DNA from: Wuchereria bancrofti
Taxonomy: Eukaryota; Nematoda; Chromadorea; Rhabditida; Onchocercidae
NCBI GenBank assembly: GCA_005281725.1
Contig: SSBO01000003.1
Location: 3,906,495-3,970,494 of the forward strand
Length of the DNA: 64,000 bases
Direction: 5' to 3'
Part shown: one piece after another, positions 1 to 11,672 of the stretch
Layout of the letters: every line of letters starts with the position of its first letter
Position numbering within the stretch: position 1 is the stretch's first letter
Program-made: the position numbers and the translations under genes
The notes under the pieces: model-generated
Databases searched by the model: none
Told to the model about the DNA's origin: nothing
Seen by the model: the letters and a program-made list of their open reading frames with translations, nothing else

Positions 1-871
1 AGCTGCCTAAGGATTCTTTCGATTGTCTCTACTGTTGTTCTCAAATCACGATCATTATGTTTAAATGATTGTAATTCGTGATGCGACGCTCGTTTAATTA
101 TGGAAGGACTTCCAAATCTTCCAATGAGAATGTTTCGAATCGTCTCATAGTTTTCTGGTGTTGTTTCGTATCCTAATGCGGTTCCTCTTAAACAGGAGAA
201 AAGATATGTCAGTTTCTGTACGTCTGCCAAATTCTGTTGATGTACTGCTACTTCAAACCCACTCCAGAATTCTCTCCATTGCTTTGGATTCCCATCAAAG
301 TTTTTAAGAGCAACACGTGGCAATTTAACAGTTGGTTGCCGTCTTACTTCCGTTGATCCTTGCTCTTGTTGACTCGATATTCTATCTGTTTCGGAATTAT
401 TTCGCGACGTTTGTTCTATTGATTGTTGTAAACACTGCATCGTTGCTTGAATATCTTCAAATGTAGCTTAAGTGATATTAATGTTTCCCAGCCATCTTCA
501 ATTAATTTCAGAATTCCCTTATCGTCTTCAACCATTCTCGCATATCGCTGATTTTCTTCATCTCGTTGAATAGCTAATACCTTTTGCAGGGATTCCAGCC
601 ATTTTTCATTAATTCTTTCGAGCATCGTTATTTGCTTCTCTATTCTTTGTTGCTTCTCTTTAAGTTTTCTTTCTTGTTCTTTACATTGCTCGTGTTGGTT
701 TTCCACCGGTAGACTAACGTCCGGCTGGATAACTTTCAATTGTTTAATCTCATTGAGCGCCTTTGTTAATTTAACTTTCGTGGGGTTGGCTTATTGCTAT
801 GCTCGCTGACATTTCTCTTTCTTTTCTTGCCTTCTTTTTAAAAACTCGGTTGCTCCCGGCTCGTAGCACCA
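1..871 (-). mobile_element. BEL/Pao-type LTR retrotransposon fragment, gag region plus primer-binding site (copy 1)
   Basis: Read on the minus strand, this begins with a primer-binding site (855-871), then a gag-like reading frame starting near 790 and running off the left window edge. The protein has a Lys/Glu/Gln-rich coiled-coil N-terminus, then a Pao-type gag domain (DUF1759-like; key run FDGNPKQWREFW in the sister copy) and a downstream stretch ending in ETIERILRQL. Compared with copy 2 at 2092-2870 it has a 2-base deletion near 460 that breaks the frame and a 12-base in-frame deletion near 175. It is therefore a decayed copy. The identification rests on remembered Pao gag motifs. The LTR boundaries were not determined. 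Confidence 0.75.
855..871 (-). other. Putative retrotransposon primer-binding site
   Basis: The plus strand reads CCCGGCTCGTAGCACCA, which looks like the 3' end of a tRNA including CCA. The minus strand is therefore complementary to a tRNA 3' end, as expected just downstream of a 5' LTR. The gag-like frame follows at the usual short distance. The 5' LTR would lie immediately above position 872. I could not identify which tRNA it matches. Confidence 0.55.
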
Positions 872-2091
872 ACAACATTAACAACAAGCACTTTGCTACA
901 AGCACTATCCAAAACATTGACTGACGGCAGATGACAGAGGAAACATCGTAACTTGCTCAAACACTCGTAAAAGATTAAGAACAACTACAACCATCTAAAA
1001 ATGGGAAAAATACTATTCTGGAAAAAACAAGGTTAGAAAGTGATGCCGAGATAAGAGGAAAACGGATGAAGCAGTGATCAAATGATTAGTACCCTATCAT
1101 CTCCTCATAAATCATCTAGTCCATTCCCTTGACACCTAGTGGCAACTACACTATAATCAAACAGATTAACATTAATCCCCTGAACAGCGTCAAATTATCT
1201 CAAGAACTAACGGAAATCAAAGATGAAAGATAAAGATGAAATTTACAACTTTATTTCAAAATAAAATTGGTCAGCCAAAACATGCATCACATATACTTCA
1301 CTCATTGTTGTGAATTGTGAAGAATTTTTTATGTTTTGTGGGGAGAGTTCTTCGATTAGACCCAGTCGAAGCCTTTACTGTTAACTACCACATAGTATAG
1401 TAGTAATAACGAATACAGAAATTAAGTATAAATAGGATAGTAGAGGGTGTTTCGTACACGAAAGTCGAGTTAATGAATGAAGTTTTTAGTCACATTATAT
1501 CTTACATTACATATGTTAAGATGTGGGAGTGGTTTATAATTAGACATTTTCGTACAAAGAATAAATTGTTTAGACATGATAATGAGTTACTTGAATAATA
1601 GTTACAATGGATACCACAATAGATTGAATGGATATCACGAAATTACAATGGGTTGTCTAGATATTAATTATAATGGTAGCAACTATAATTGGTTGCAATA
1701 AACATTACATGATGGATGCTCATAGCAAAGGAATTGTTATAAGATCAAAGATCAGTTAAACGAATACGAAGGAATGCAAAAGATATTATAATGGGTTCCT
1801 ATATTAAGCATTGTCAACATTTATTTAGAGCTTCGCGATATTGAAATTCGCATCTAAAGATTAATTACAAAAATTAAAAATATTTTGTATTTCAATATTG
1901 GCGAAACAATCCACACAATCAAATCAGGTACAAAACGAAATTATTATTGAAACGATCTTCATGGAAAATAACGATTATTTAAGGATAATACTTTATATAC
2001 TTTAAATTATGTTAGGCAGGTAAACTGTCGTAAAAACGGCACTCTCAAATTACAGTCAAATCCTAATATTCTTTGCCAACTGTTTGATCAA
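872..2091. other. Intergenic, retroelement-derived or unassigned
   Basis: No coding region is supported here. The part next to 872 should be the 5' LTR of copy 1, but I could not find a matching second LTR in the window. Around 1600-1700 there are loose repeats of 'acaatgg' and 'ggatatcac'-like words. A short inverted repeat at 1832-1905 is listed separately. Confidence 0.4.
1832..1905. repeat. Short hairpin repeat (MITE-like)
   Basis: A left arm TTCGCGATATTGAAAT (1832-1847) pairs with a right arm ATTTCAATATTGGCGAA (1889-1905) with one mismatch, separated by about 41 bases. The left arm and its continuation to 1851 match the outer end of the inverted repeat at 5451-5470 in 19 of 20 positions, so this is probably a terminal sequence of a repeat family. 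No protein is encoded. Confidence 0.5.
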
Positions 2092-2870
2092 TCAATCACC
2101 AAATAATTTCGCATCCATAATTCTTCCAAATCTTTCAATGAGAATGTTTCGAATCGTCTCATAGTTTTCTGGTGTTGTTTCGTATCCTTCTACTGCGTTT
2201 AATGCGGTTCCTCTTAAACAGGAGAGAAGATATGTCAGTTTCTGTACGTCTGCCAAATTCTGTTGATGTACTGCTGCTTCAAACCCACTCCAGAATTCTC
2301 TCCATTGCTTCGGATTCCCATCAAAATTTTTAAGAGCAAGACGTGGCAATTTAACAGTTAGTTGGCGTCTTACTTCCGTTGATCCTTGCTCTTGTTGACT
2401 CGATATTCTATCTGTTTCAGAATTATTTCGCGACGTTCGTTCCATTGATTGTTGTAAACACTGCATCGTTGCTTGAATATCTTCAATATGTAGCTTAAGT
2501 GATATTAATGTTTCCCAGCCATCTTCAATTAATTTCAGAATTCCCTTATCGTCTTCAACCATTCTCGCATATCGTTGATTTTCTTCTCGTTGAGTAGCTG
2601 GTACCTTTTGCAGGGATTCCAGCCATTTTTCATTAATTCTTTCGAGCGTCGTTATTTGCTTCTTTATTCTTTGTTGCTTCCCTTTTTCTTGTTCTTTACA
2701 TTGCTCATATTGGTTTTCCACCGGTAGACTAACGTCCGGTTGGATAACTTTTAATTGTTTAATCTCATTAAGCTAATTTACCTTTCGTGGGGTTGGCGCT
2801 TATGCTATGCTCGCTGACATTTCTCTTTTCTTCTTTTTAAAACCCGGTTGCCTTCTAGTTCGTGGCACCA
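2092..2870 (-). mobile_element. BEL/Pao-type gag fragment (copy 2), truncated
   Basis: Minus-strand reading frame of about 209 codons (2721 to 2092), with a degraded primer-binding-site-like sequence at 2854-2870. It carries the coiled-coil N-terminus and the Pao gag domain with FDGNPKQWREFW and a Leu-rich segment, and stops soon after the ERFG motif. Copy 1 continues past that motif. The two copies look about 95% identical by eye, with small indels. It is truncated and joined upstream to an integrase fragment rather than to an LTR, so it is not an autonomous element. Confidence 0.75.
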
Positions 2871-3202
2871 ACACGATCCACCTTTCAATTACTCCGGTGT
2901 TAGATTTGATTGAAAGAGGACTAAATAATCTAAACCAACTTGCTCGAAATTTCTGGATCGTTTTATTCGGGCTTCCGGTACATTTGGCATTTGTTGGCAA
3001 CTTAAATTCGCTTTCCAACGACTGCAAAAATATATAAAGATATAGCACACTTCATCGCAGCTCTTGCTTTCGGTATCCAAAATTTACGTCTCAATTCAGA
3101 TAAAGTATGTATGATTCCTGAATGATGTAGTTTGTCATGTTGTTGAAGAATAATAAGATCGGTAATACAGTTGTCATAGATATGTAAAATATTCATTTTC
3201 AT
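2871..3202 (-). mobile_element. BEL/Pao-type integrase fragment (zinc-binding domain and start of the catalytic core)
   Basis: Read on the minus strand from 3202. The first part holds an integrase H2C2 zinc-binding motif ([13 protein letters not shown] ... [10 protein letters not shown]). After frame breaks comes the segment around NFEQVGLDYL that begins the integrase core, then SNTGVIERWIVLV. At about 2871 the sequence runs directly into the primer-binding-site-like sequence of gag copy 2. In an intact element integrase lies at the 3' end of pol, so its position in front of gag is a rearrangement. There are at least two frame breaks. It is a dead remnant. Confidence 0.7.
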
Positions 3203-3388
3203 TGTTTAATTTCAAATATCCTAGCCGTCTTCATTTCCAATATTTATCAATTTCATCTTGATGCAGACTCCATTTTTCTTTTTCTTCATCCATTATTTCT
3301 TGCGATTAGGCTTGTTAGATCAATATTCATTCTGCTATGTTACATTCGTTTTTAGTCATATAGTTTCCTTTTACAGATAATGATTGTC

Positions 3389-5470
3389 GCGAATTTTAAT
3401 ATCTCAAAACTTTAACTAAAATAATAAAATAAACTTATGTAAAAATAAATCACTTAAATTGCAAACAATCGTTGACGATGTTATAAGTAATTTTTCTAAT
3501 TTTTGATTCCTTAGACTCATTTCTTACGTTTTTCCGTTTGTAATCTTCATGTAACTAAAAATCAGTGCTTATCTTCTGACTTGATTTTGTTACAATACTT
3601 ATACTTTAAACATTTATTACAATATTTGTTGTAAAGCGCCCAATTTTTAGCACATACATAAACCTGATACTACCAAGCAAAAGTAATCTGGAACAAACAA
3701 CTCGTAACCTCTTTTTCTACTAAAACGCCTTACAACAACACGAATTACTTCTTTTTATTTTACTGCTTTGTCTATTGGTATTTTGGTCTTAAATTCGTAT
3801 TGTAAAAATGAAGAATCAATAATCTTACTACTGTTTCATAAACTAAGTGTAACTGACGCCAACTTGTTTGATTCCACGGTCAACGTAACAGCTTTATTAC
3901 TACATCAGTTGAACTGCTTATTCTACAATCAAGGTTAGTCTTCCAAGTTCTTATATGTTCCTGATTCGCAACAGACTTTTCAAAACAACAAATAAAAATT
4001 CACGACATTATTTTATGGTGCTATAAGCCGGGAAGCATATTTGGCAGCATTATAGCAAGCATTCAAGGAAAGATTAGCCAATCTTCTAGGAAGTAAAATT
4101 TATACAGTTCACGCCTGCGGAGCCAAATACGACATTGGAACAATAGGAAGAATTCTATATACTAAAGAAAAGAAAATACTCGAAGACAAACTCCGAAGAA
4201 TTCAATTGTGCGTCAGTACGCTTGAATCTTCAAACGACAAGTGGATCAATTACACTCAACAAATCACCACAGCAAAAGGAAGGGAGGATGAAGAGGAAAA
4301 ATATGAAACAGTCACAAAAGGTAACCAAGGACTATTCCGAATTCTGCATGAAGGAAAAGAAGCGAACAATGCATAAGGACGAAATTGACCAAAAATTGAT
4401 GCGACTCAAAGGAGTTGATAAATGAAAAGGAGAAATCAACTCCCCGTCGAACCTTACCGTCAGTCTTCCTCGTTTATCCCTCCTACTTTTAATGGTGACC
4501 CCAGACAATGGCGACAATTCTGGAGCAGTTTCAACGCAGCAAAGTCCATTCACAAGCAATCCCAGAAATTCAAAAATTGAATTACTTGTATTCATACCTC
4601 AAAAGAAACGCCTTACAAGCAATATATGCATCTGAAATAGCACCTGAAAATTATAAAAATGACTGCTCAATGACAAATATGTGAACTACTTGACGATAAT
4701 GAACTTCAATTCATCAATAGAAATGAAAAGGAATAGATTGGAACTGTCGAAAATATCGAGCGAGTGCTATACCAATTAGAGGCTTTAGGAGAAAGCCTAG
4801 AACACTCAAGTATCGAAATTCTGATCGAGAGTAAATTACCATCATGGATATTAAATAAGATTTATAATCAAAAGAAACTAGATATGTCTTGGTCAGTCTT
4901 AAAACTAAGAAGAGAAGAGAAGATTGGCTAACCTTTCCTTGAATGCTTGCTATAGTGCTGCCAAATATGCTTCCCGGCTTATAGCACCATAAAATAATGT
5001 CGTGAATTTTTATTTGTTGTTTTGAAAGGTCTGTTGCGGATCAGGAACATATAAGAACTTGGAAGAGATTGTAGAATAAGCAGTTCAACTGATGTAGTAA
5101 TAAAGCTGTTACGTTGACCGTGGAATCAAACAAGTTGGCGTCAATTACACTTCGTTTATGAAACAGTAGTAAGATTATTGATTCTTCATTTTTACAATAC
5201 GAATTTAAGACGAAAATACCAATAGACAAAGCAGTAAAATAAAAAGAAGTAATTCGTGTTGTTGTAAGGTGTTTTAGTAGAAAAAGAAGGGATTAGTATG
5301 TGATTTTCAGTTAGATCAAGATAACAAAAAAAAAGCATGAGGAATGAATCTGAGGAATCTAAAATTAGTTAAATGATTCATAACATTGTTAGCAATTATT
5401 TACAATTTTAGTGATTAATTTCTGCATAAATTTATTATTTTAGTTAAGGTTTCGCGATATTAAAATTCGC
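3389..5470. repeat. Long inverted repeat enclosing a gag fragment
   Basis: The left arm (3389-4087) and right arm (4916-5470) are reverse complements with scattered mismatches. The left arm has about 150 extra bases (about 3565-3707) absent from the right. The outer end of the right arm is TTCGCGATATTAAAATTCGC; the left outer end is its degraded complement. The 828-base centre holds a plus-strand Pao-type gag fragment. Normal LTRs are direct repeats, so this looks like an inverted insertion or a head-to-head rearrangement of two LTR-like sequences. Confidence 0.7.
4105..4925 (+). pseudogene. Decayed BEL/Pao-type gag between inverted repeats
   Basis: Plus-strand gag remnant with several frame breaks and stops. 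An open segment around 4120-4375 is rich in Lys, Glu and Gln like the N-termini of the copies at 1-871 and 2092-2870. The next (4423-4578) contains FNGDPRQWRQFW, the Pao gag motif. A later segment near 4750-4920 contains ERVLYQLEALGESLEH and a Trp/Lys-rich region typical of the gag to protease transition. It is clearly a different lineage from copies 1 and 2 and lies on the opposite strand. Confidence 0.65.
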
Positions 5471-8400
5471 AAAATTCACTTAGAAAGATGTTACTTAACT
5501 GATTTGATTCGTAGGGGAAAGAACAAAGTGTCGTGAAATATGGTTTGAATAGGGAATGTTTTGCAGAGAAGGCGATGTTTGACCAATCTTTATTTTATTG
5601 AGATAAAGCTTATCATTGATCAAAGTTGTTGAAAGTATTGTAAAGTTTGAGGAAGTAGTTCTTTGGGGACAGTGAAGGCCAGATTGCTATCCAAAAAGCC
5701 TAATCCGGACAAAGGATATAGCTCCTTATATGGTAAGCATCAATTTATAACAAGGTGCATGATTTACAGTGCCGCAAAGTAAATCAGCTAAACAAACTGC
5801 TGTTAACTTTTTCAATGATCAGACCTAAAGATAACAAGTTGCAAATGAGGTCAGCTAAACTATATAATCCGTAGTTAGTAAGAGCTAACAAACAAAAAGG
5901 TTAATTAAATAAGGAGCTAATAATTTGAGCAATTAAATTGGGAGCAAATTCCAACATGTATTCTTTGTTCACAAACTGTAGCGATGTGAGCTCAGCTGTA
6001 TTTAAGATAAATATTGGACAAATAATTTCTTATGTGGCACTGGAACATTTGTCTAAGGAATGTTCAAATAAAACAATCTTTAGTTCTATGGGTCTGATAC
6101 AATTTTATTTTTTTTCCAACATAAAAGTGTCATTAGTTAAGAAATCAAAACTGACAAAAAAGTGAAGTTATTGTTTAATAAAGTTTATGCCTTTGAAATT
6201 AGTAGAAAGATGACAATTCTTTGTGAAAAATTTGATAAATGATAGCTTTATAAGTTTATTTATAACATTAGATATTTATTAGTTGCTCTGACGATTAATT
6301 TTTCTTAGCTATATTTCTGCCGCCAACTTCGAGTGTCTGGAACCAAAATATAAAAATATGCTTAAATAATGAATCGTTTTGCGATTCGCCACACAATTGT
6401 AGTTAAATAAATGTTGCGATGTTGTGTATAATAAATCGTATTTAATCCTTTTATTTATCAAGATCTTTTAACTGAACTCTCATCTTTTTTATTATTACTA
6501 TTCTATTTCAATAGTTGAGATACCAAATATTAATTCACATGCAAATGTCACCGATCTAATGATCAATCGTATCTCAGTCTTTATACTAATCAAATCTTCT
6601 GCACAGTTTTTGTTGTTTGCTTGCACATCTACTTCCATTTTCTATTGAATCTTGTGTCAAACAAAATATTTACTGTAAAGCACTCCTACTTAAAATATGC
6701 AAATATGTTTTTCTTTGTGTATATGAACAAGATTATTACTTCAGGCAGGAGATATAGCTCCCTTTTACTTCAACCATTACTCCCTGTTCGTTTTACTTTA
6801 ACCATCACTTGTTGCTCTTTTTTTATCTTAAAAATCACTTGTGATTCTTTATTCTTGCTAATAAATATTTCCAAATATTTCTGTGTTATTTGACACTACT
6901 ACCAACTGCATCAGAACCAACGAATAAAAGGAAGAAATCATCCTTCACTAAATATTTGACTTGCCAAACCTTCCCCAAAAAAAGAAAAATTCACAACTTT
7001 AATTTCTACTTACAATAAACTTTAATTCCAAATGCTAAGGCCTATTTGAAACACTGGTTTCCTAGAATTGATGTGAGTTCGCGAGATATATCGTCGCACG
7101 GATTCCAATTGCGCTTCTGTGAAGCATTTATTTCCTACAACTTTCATTAAACATAAAAATCAATATGCAAATTAACTAAGATAAAATTCACACCAGTCAT
7201 TTTTTGTATGGAATAATAATAAGTTAACTTAACAAAACGACAAAAAAATGCAGTTTGTAAAAGTGTAAAAAAGGCATGCGTTAATAATGATAGAAATTAC
7301 TGCTGTTGGATGGGTAAAGTTAACAGAAATCATGCAATAAGTATCGGAAAAACTAAAATATATCTGAAGTAATTCTGTATTATAAGACATTAATTAATTT
7401 GTAGGTTAAAAATTTTCTCATTTATGTATTCCTTAAACAAATATAAAACTGCTTCAATTTTATATTTCAAGTGAGAAATCATTTGTTTAGCTTTGATCTT
7501 CCAGTTTGCAGCTAAGCTGTCTAGAATGTTACAATCTATCAACAAAAGAAAAAGTGCATTGCTTAATATGTTGCAAATTAATTTTATTCTTAAATTTATT
7601 GTTATTTTTCTTAAAAAATTTACTCTTAATTTTATTGTTAAGACCTTCCAGTCACACAATCAAATTTATGTTCGATTGTTAAAAATTGTAAACTCTTTTT
7701 GTCTAATTTATTCTGTTTGTTATGAACCAAATCTACTTACAATGTTGAAATTTTGTGAAGGTCTTTTAATCTGACAGCATAGGAAACTGACGATGTTACT
7801 CGATAGTAACTGCAGCTCTTTACTCACTGTAATCGTGCGCTTTGTTGTAAGCCAATGTTCGCTATGTAAAGAGTTGAGTTGTCTTCGCTCAGTTTTTTTT
7901 GGATTTTGAAATCTTTCAATTCTTTGGATTTTGGTTCATTCAGTTAATTTTACTTTCATGAATGATAGCGTAATAGCAAAAGTAACATTAATGAAGCGAA
8001 AAAAGAACGTATGACATAGCGAAAAGTTGTAGAAGGAAAGTACGGCATAGCGAAATTTAGTGGACTTTTGGTACGATATCGTAAAAGAACAATAAAGCTA
8101 TTGTCGACGTTATGATAAGAACACCTGCTAAAAACTTTTCCTGACACTATCAAAATGATATGTTTTTTGGAAAAAAAAAACTTCAAAGAATTTACATAAC
8201 GAGTTATTCAGTGCATAAATCATTTTCTTGCTAATCCATACGTCTAACGTAGTAAACGACTTGAAGGCGACTACGAACAACAAATAATTCAATTTTATTA
8301 AAAAATGGTCGATAATCCTAAACTGAATAACCCTTGTGATCATCTTAATATCCATCAATATCAAAACATTCACTAAAAAATTTGAATTAAATAAAACCTG

Positions 8401-8658
8401 ATATAGGTCATTATGTTTATTCAAATTTTAAAGCAGAACCCATTGTAATGAAAAAATTAAGAAAAACACTTAAATATGTTGTCGGATAATTTGATGTTCG
8501 AGAAGATATAAAAATTTTGAAATTTATAAAATTGTGTAAAATTCATTCAAATGTTGCTGGATATCGGTTATATGTTTGGTTATCATAGAAAAATTATACC
8601 ACATTCAAATGCGCCCAAAATGTTCTCATTTTCTTTTAAAATTTAACTGTTCATTTAA
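5471..8658. other. AT-rich stretch without a supported gene
   Basis: Only short, low-complexity open frames are present on both strands (for example near 6621-6893, 7493-7774 and 8128-8424). They are dominated by Phe, Ile, Leu, Lys and Asn, match no family I recognise and lack a convincing splice structure. I see no RNA gene. Confidence 0.5.
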
Positions 8659-9760
8659 TTATGGTTGCTCAAAAAATTTGGGATTACCGCGTTGATATGG
8701 TATCGATAGAGTTACTCTGTCAAATTTAGGACGGCGTATATCCAACAAATAATTCAAATTTCTTGCTTCCACAACCAAACAAAATAGATGTTGCACCATG
8801 TATCGATAATTTGTATCATGTAAGATCCAAGCGCCGCTTGAATCACAAACAAGTTCACCCATATTACCATTTCCGTGATGAGCTTTTTCAACAATTATTT
8901 GTGGCACGGATATTTCATTTTTATCGATGTACGGTAGCACAAATAAGCCAGTTTTGCTAAAATTATATTATTTCCTAATTTATTTTTTAATTTATTTCTC
9001 TTTAATTCATTAAATCATTCCTTCTCTTTCCTCTTTTTATTCAATTTACATTTTCTTTTATCGTTTCTTTCTGAAATAAGGCAAGATAAAAAGTTCAAAA
9101 GCTATACGCACTGTATTATTAATTCATCTTAGTAGTTAAATTTTTGCTTGTTTATAACTTACTTAGCATTCAAATCGGTGCCAGTAACAGCTACATATAC
9201 TGCAACTTCCTTAATGTTTGTCATATTTCGTCGACAATAAACTGTTGCAGTTAAACATCGACGGTGATAATGATATACTTTATATTTGCCACAAGTAAGA
9301 CCACGTTGTAATGCTGGACAATTCTGAAGTACTGTTTCCGGATTCAGTTCAGTACAATTCCGTTGACATAAAGGATGTTCATCTGCAATGGATGAAAAAA
9401 AAAATCTAACTTTTTACTTCAACCAAATGTTCATATATTTTAACCTACTTACAGATGCAAATGAAATGTCACAGCAAATTTCAACTTCCCATTAATTATT
9501 CGAAATGTTTCTCAGACTCTTTCATATCCTCTGTATCGCTAAAAACTAATTACTTTCTACATAATTCTTCAAGTTACGCACAATCTGATGAAAAATAAAC
9601 AATTCCCTTGCTGTTCAATGCTTTGATATGAACGAAGCAACTGATTGTCCTTCAACTGCCAATCATCCAAATTTTTGTCAAATAATACAAATTGATCTGA
9701 TAGAATTGATTCTTTTAGCAAAATAATTAATAAGCCACTCAAATTCAGAAAGCACAGCAT
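8659..9760 (-). CDS. Small secreted cysteine-containing protein, nematode DUF281/C6-like (tentative)
   Basis: Two exons are well supported: 9382-9163 and 8956-8659, with a GTAAGT donor, a TTTTAG acceptor and matching phase, ending at TAA (8659). The first has six Cys in about 60 residues (motifs [31 protein letters not shown]). The second has [14 protein letters not shown] near its middle, resembling the Cys-Gly-Trp end of nematode DUF281-type domains. A likely first exon starts at ATG 9760 with a signal-peptide-like start ([15 protein letters not shown]). Its donor is uncertain: phase needs a GT after a codon's first base, and the candidates near 9640 or 9595 are weak. The function is unknown; the protein is likely extracellular. 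Confidence 0.5.
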
Positions 9761-10096
9761 AACGTACAGCTTTTTCTAGAATTTTTTTAATCCAAAAGTG
9801 AAATTATTAATATTGAATTTTCAGCAGCATTAATAATAGTATTCATTACACACAAAAAAAGGAAAAAAATAACTCTAAAGAATTTGAAATTCGTTTCTAA
9901 CATTCTGGACAAAAATACTCCGGATAATCTCTTTTTTCCACGATTGTGGAACTGAATTTGTCAAATTGAGTTATTCGATGCCAAGAAACTGGACCAAAAG
10001 TGAGAGATAAGAAGGTGAACAAGTCATCAGTTTCATGTGACAACACTTTCGAATGCAGTATGAGAGGCGGTCATTTAATAACCTTCATAAAATCAA

Positions 10097-10109
10097 TGAC
10101 CCTTGACCC
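10097..10109 (-). promoter_or_regulatory. DR1-type nuclear-receptor half-site pair (candidate)
   Basis: The plus strand reads TGACCCTTGACCC. The complement GGGTCAAGGGTCA is two GGGTCA half-sites spaced by one base, the arrangement bound by RXR or HNF4-like receptors. It lies about 340 bases upstream of the likely start of the minus-strand secreted-protein gene. Further TGACCC words occur nearby (around 10177 and 10234). A 13-base match can arise by chance. Confidence 0.25.
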
Positions 10110-10922
10110 TTCCAAAGACTTTATTTTGCAATGACAATGGAGGAAATTATCATTTCAAGCAAAGGAAAATCAATGACCCAACTTTTGCATTCGTCTATTT
10201 TTCAGTTTTTTTTTGATGGTAAAATAAGTAATACTATTTCTCACTGACCCATTACCATCCTTCAAACCGTTCAATAGTCTTAGTTATTCAGGGTTCCTTT
10301 GAAAGTTCATGACATAAATTCTGTATCTATTCAGTCTAAAGTATAAAAACAAATTTAATCATCTGATAACGTCATTATTGATAAGAGACAGTTAGTATAA
10401 ATAATAGGAATGATCTCACAAAAATGGTAACGTTTGTTGTTTCAGAAACTATCTTTTTTCTCTCTTTTGATATTCAAATTGATGTAGACAAATTTATTTT
10501 GCTTCATCCCAACATTTAGTTCTCTCTAAGTGATAACTGCCTAAAGGTGGTAAAAATGCATAATCTCTCTGGACTAAAGATAGGTATCAGAAAACTACGA
10601 AATATTGAAATGATTATTACTCAGATATAGGAGATGCAATTACTTCTACTTCAGAGTCCTTATCACCTTAAACTTTCTCAATGATAAGTATTGCTTTATC
10701 AAAAGTGAAATGTTTTACTTGAAATCGTACAATAATTATTTTTATATGAGGCTTGAAAAAAAATTCATCGCTTTTCTAAGTAATACTTATATTTCCTATA
10801 TCTAAACATCATCATTATTCCTTACCAAACTTTCATCTGGAACATTTGAATATAATTAAGGAAATTTATAACTTCACTTAAAACCGGTAAATTATAGGCC
10901 ATATGTGGATTTGAAATTTTAT

Positions 10923-11063
10923 ACAAATTATATCCTCGAATATTTAATTCATTCTACATTAATTTTTGTAGACTATTTGATTACTTCATAGTATATCGTA
11001 GAATATTAATTAGTAACAAATTATATCGTAGAATATTTAATTCATTTCACGATAATTTGTTAC
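10923..11063. repeat. Imperfect tandem repeat, about 50-bp unit
   Basis: Three degenerate copies built around ATCGTAGAATATTTAATTCA. The first (10923-10970) has 'cctcg' for 'cgtag', the middle copy is shorter, and the third (11016-11063) is close to the consensus. Each outer copy ends with a TAATTT(T)GT word that partly complements its start, so single units could fold. No coding content. Confidence 0.5.
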
Positions 11064-11672
11064 ATTTTGCAAATTGAAGATGACAAATTCTAAACTTATC
11101 ACCTATTTGTTTTCTCTAAATGTGGAATTCTTCCATCTGTTTGTGTCTTTCGGCTCCAATAATACTCTGAGCAATTTCCTTCTGATAATATCAGGTTATA
11201 TAAACGAAAAAATTTTTTGGTTTTGTGAAAAATTTGCAAATGTTCGAAAAAATCTATTAGTTAAGAAAAGCATTTTATAAAATTGAAAATGTGGTGAAAT
11301 AAAATAATATAAATAAATACAGTCTTTCCAGAAGAATCAGGCCTCATATTTAAAAGTTAGCTGATCATAAATAACCTTAATATTTACAGTGCGTTTCAGA
11401 GCCAGAGCAGAAATCAAAAAATTACTTGGCAGAATATATTTAGAAGCTTTAAAAAAATTGTCGCCACGAAAAAGTGAATAAAGGTTATTAATTTCGTTTA
11501 CTGCAATTAAAAACAGTGATAGCCAATTAGCACTAAATTAATGCATTTTTTAATCAACATCACATTTCAAAAACAAACAATTCACGTGGAAATAATCAAA
11601 TGATATTATCATTCTTCAATCATTCTTCGTAACATCCATAAAATAATCAGAAGACATCTGCTAATGTTTCTG

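Larger units (their letters stand above)
9761..11672. other. Intergenic, AT-rich
   Basis: No gene is supported. It holds a hormone-receptor-type direct repeat near 10097 and an imperfect tandem repeat at 10923-11063, both listed separately. Short open frames such as 11074-11280 look random. Confidence 0.5.

Noticed and set aside
9457..9543. Possible middle exon of the secreted-protein gene (good GTAAGT donor at 9456)
   Set aside because: All three frames between the TTTTTAG acceptor and this donor contain a stop, so it cannot be a coding exon as it stands.
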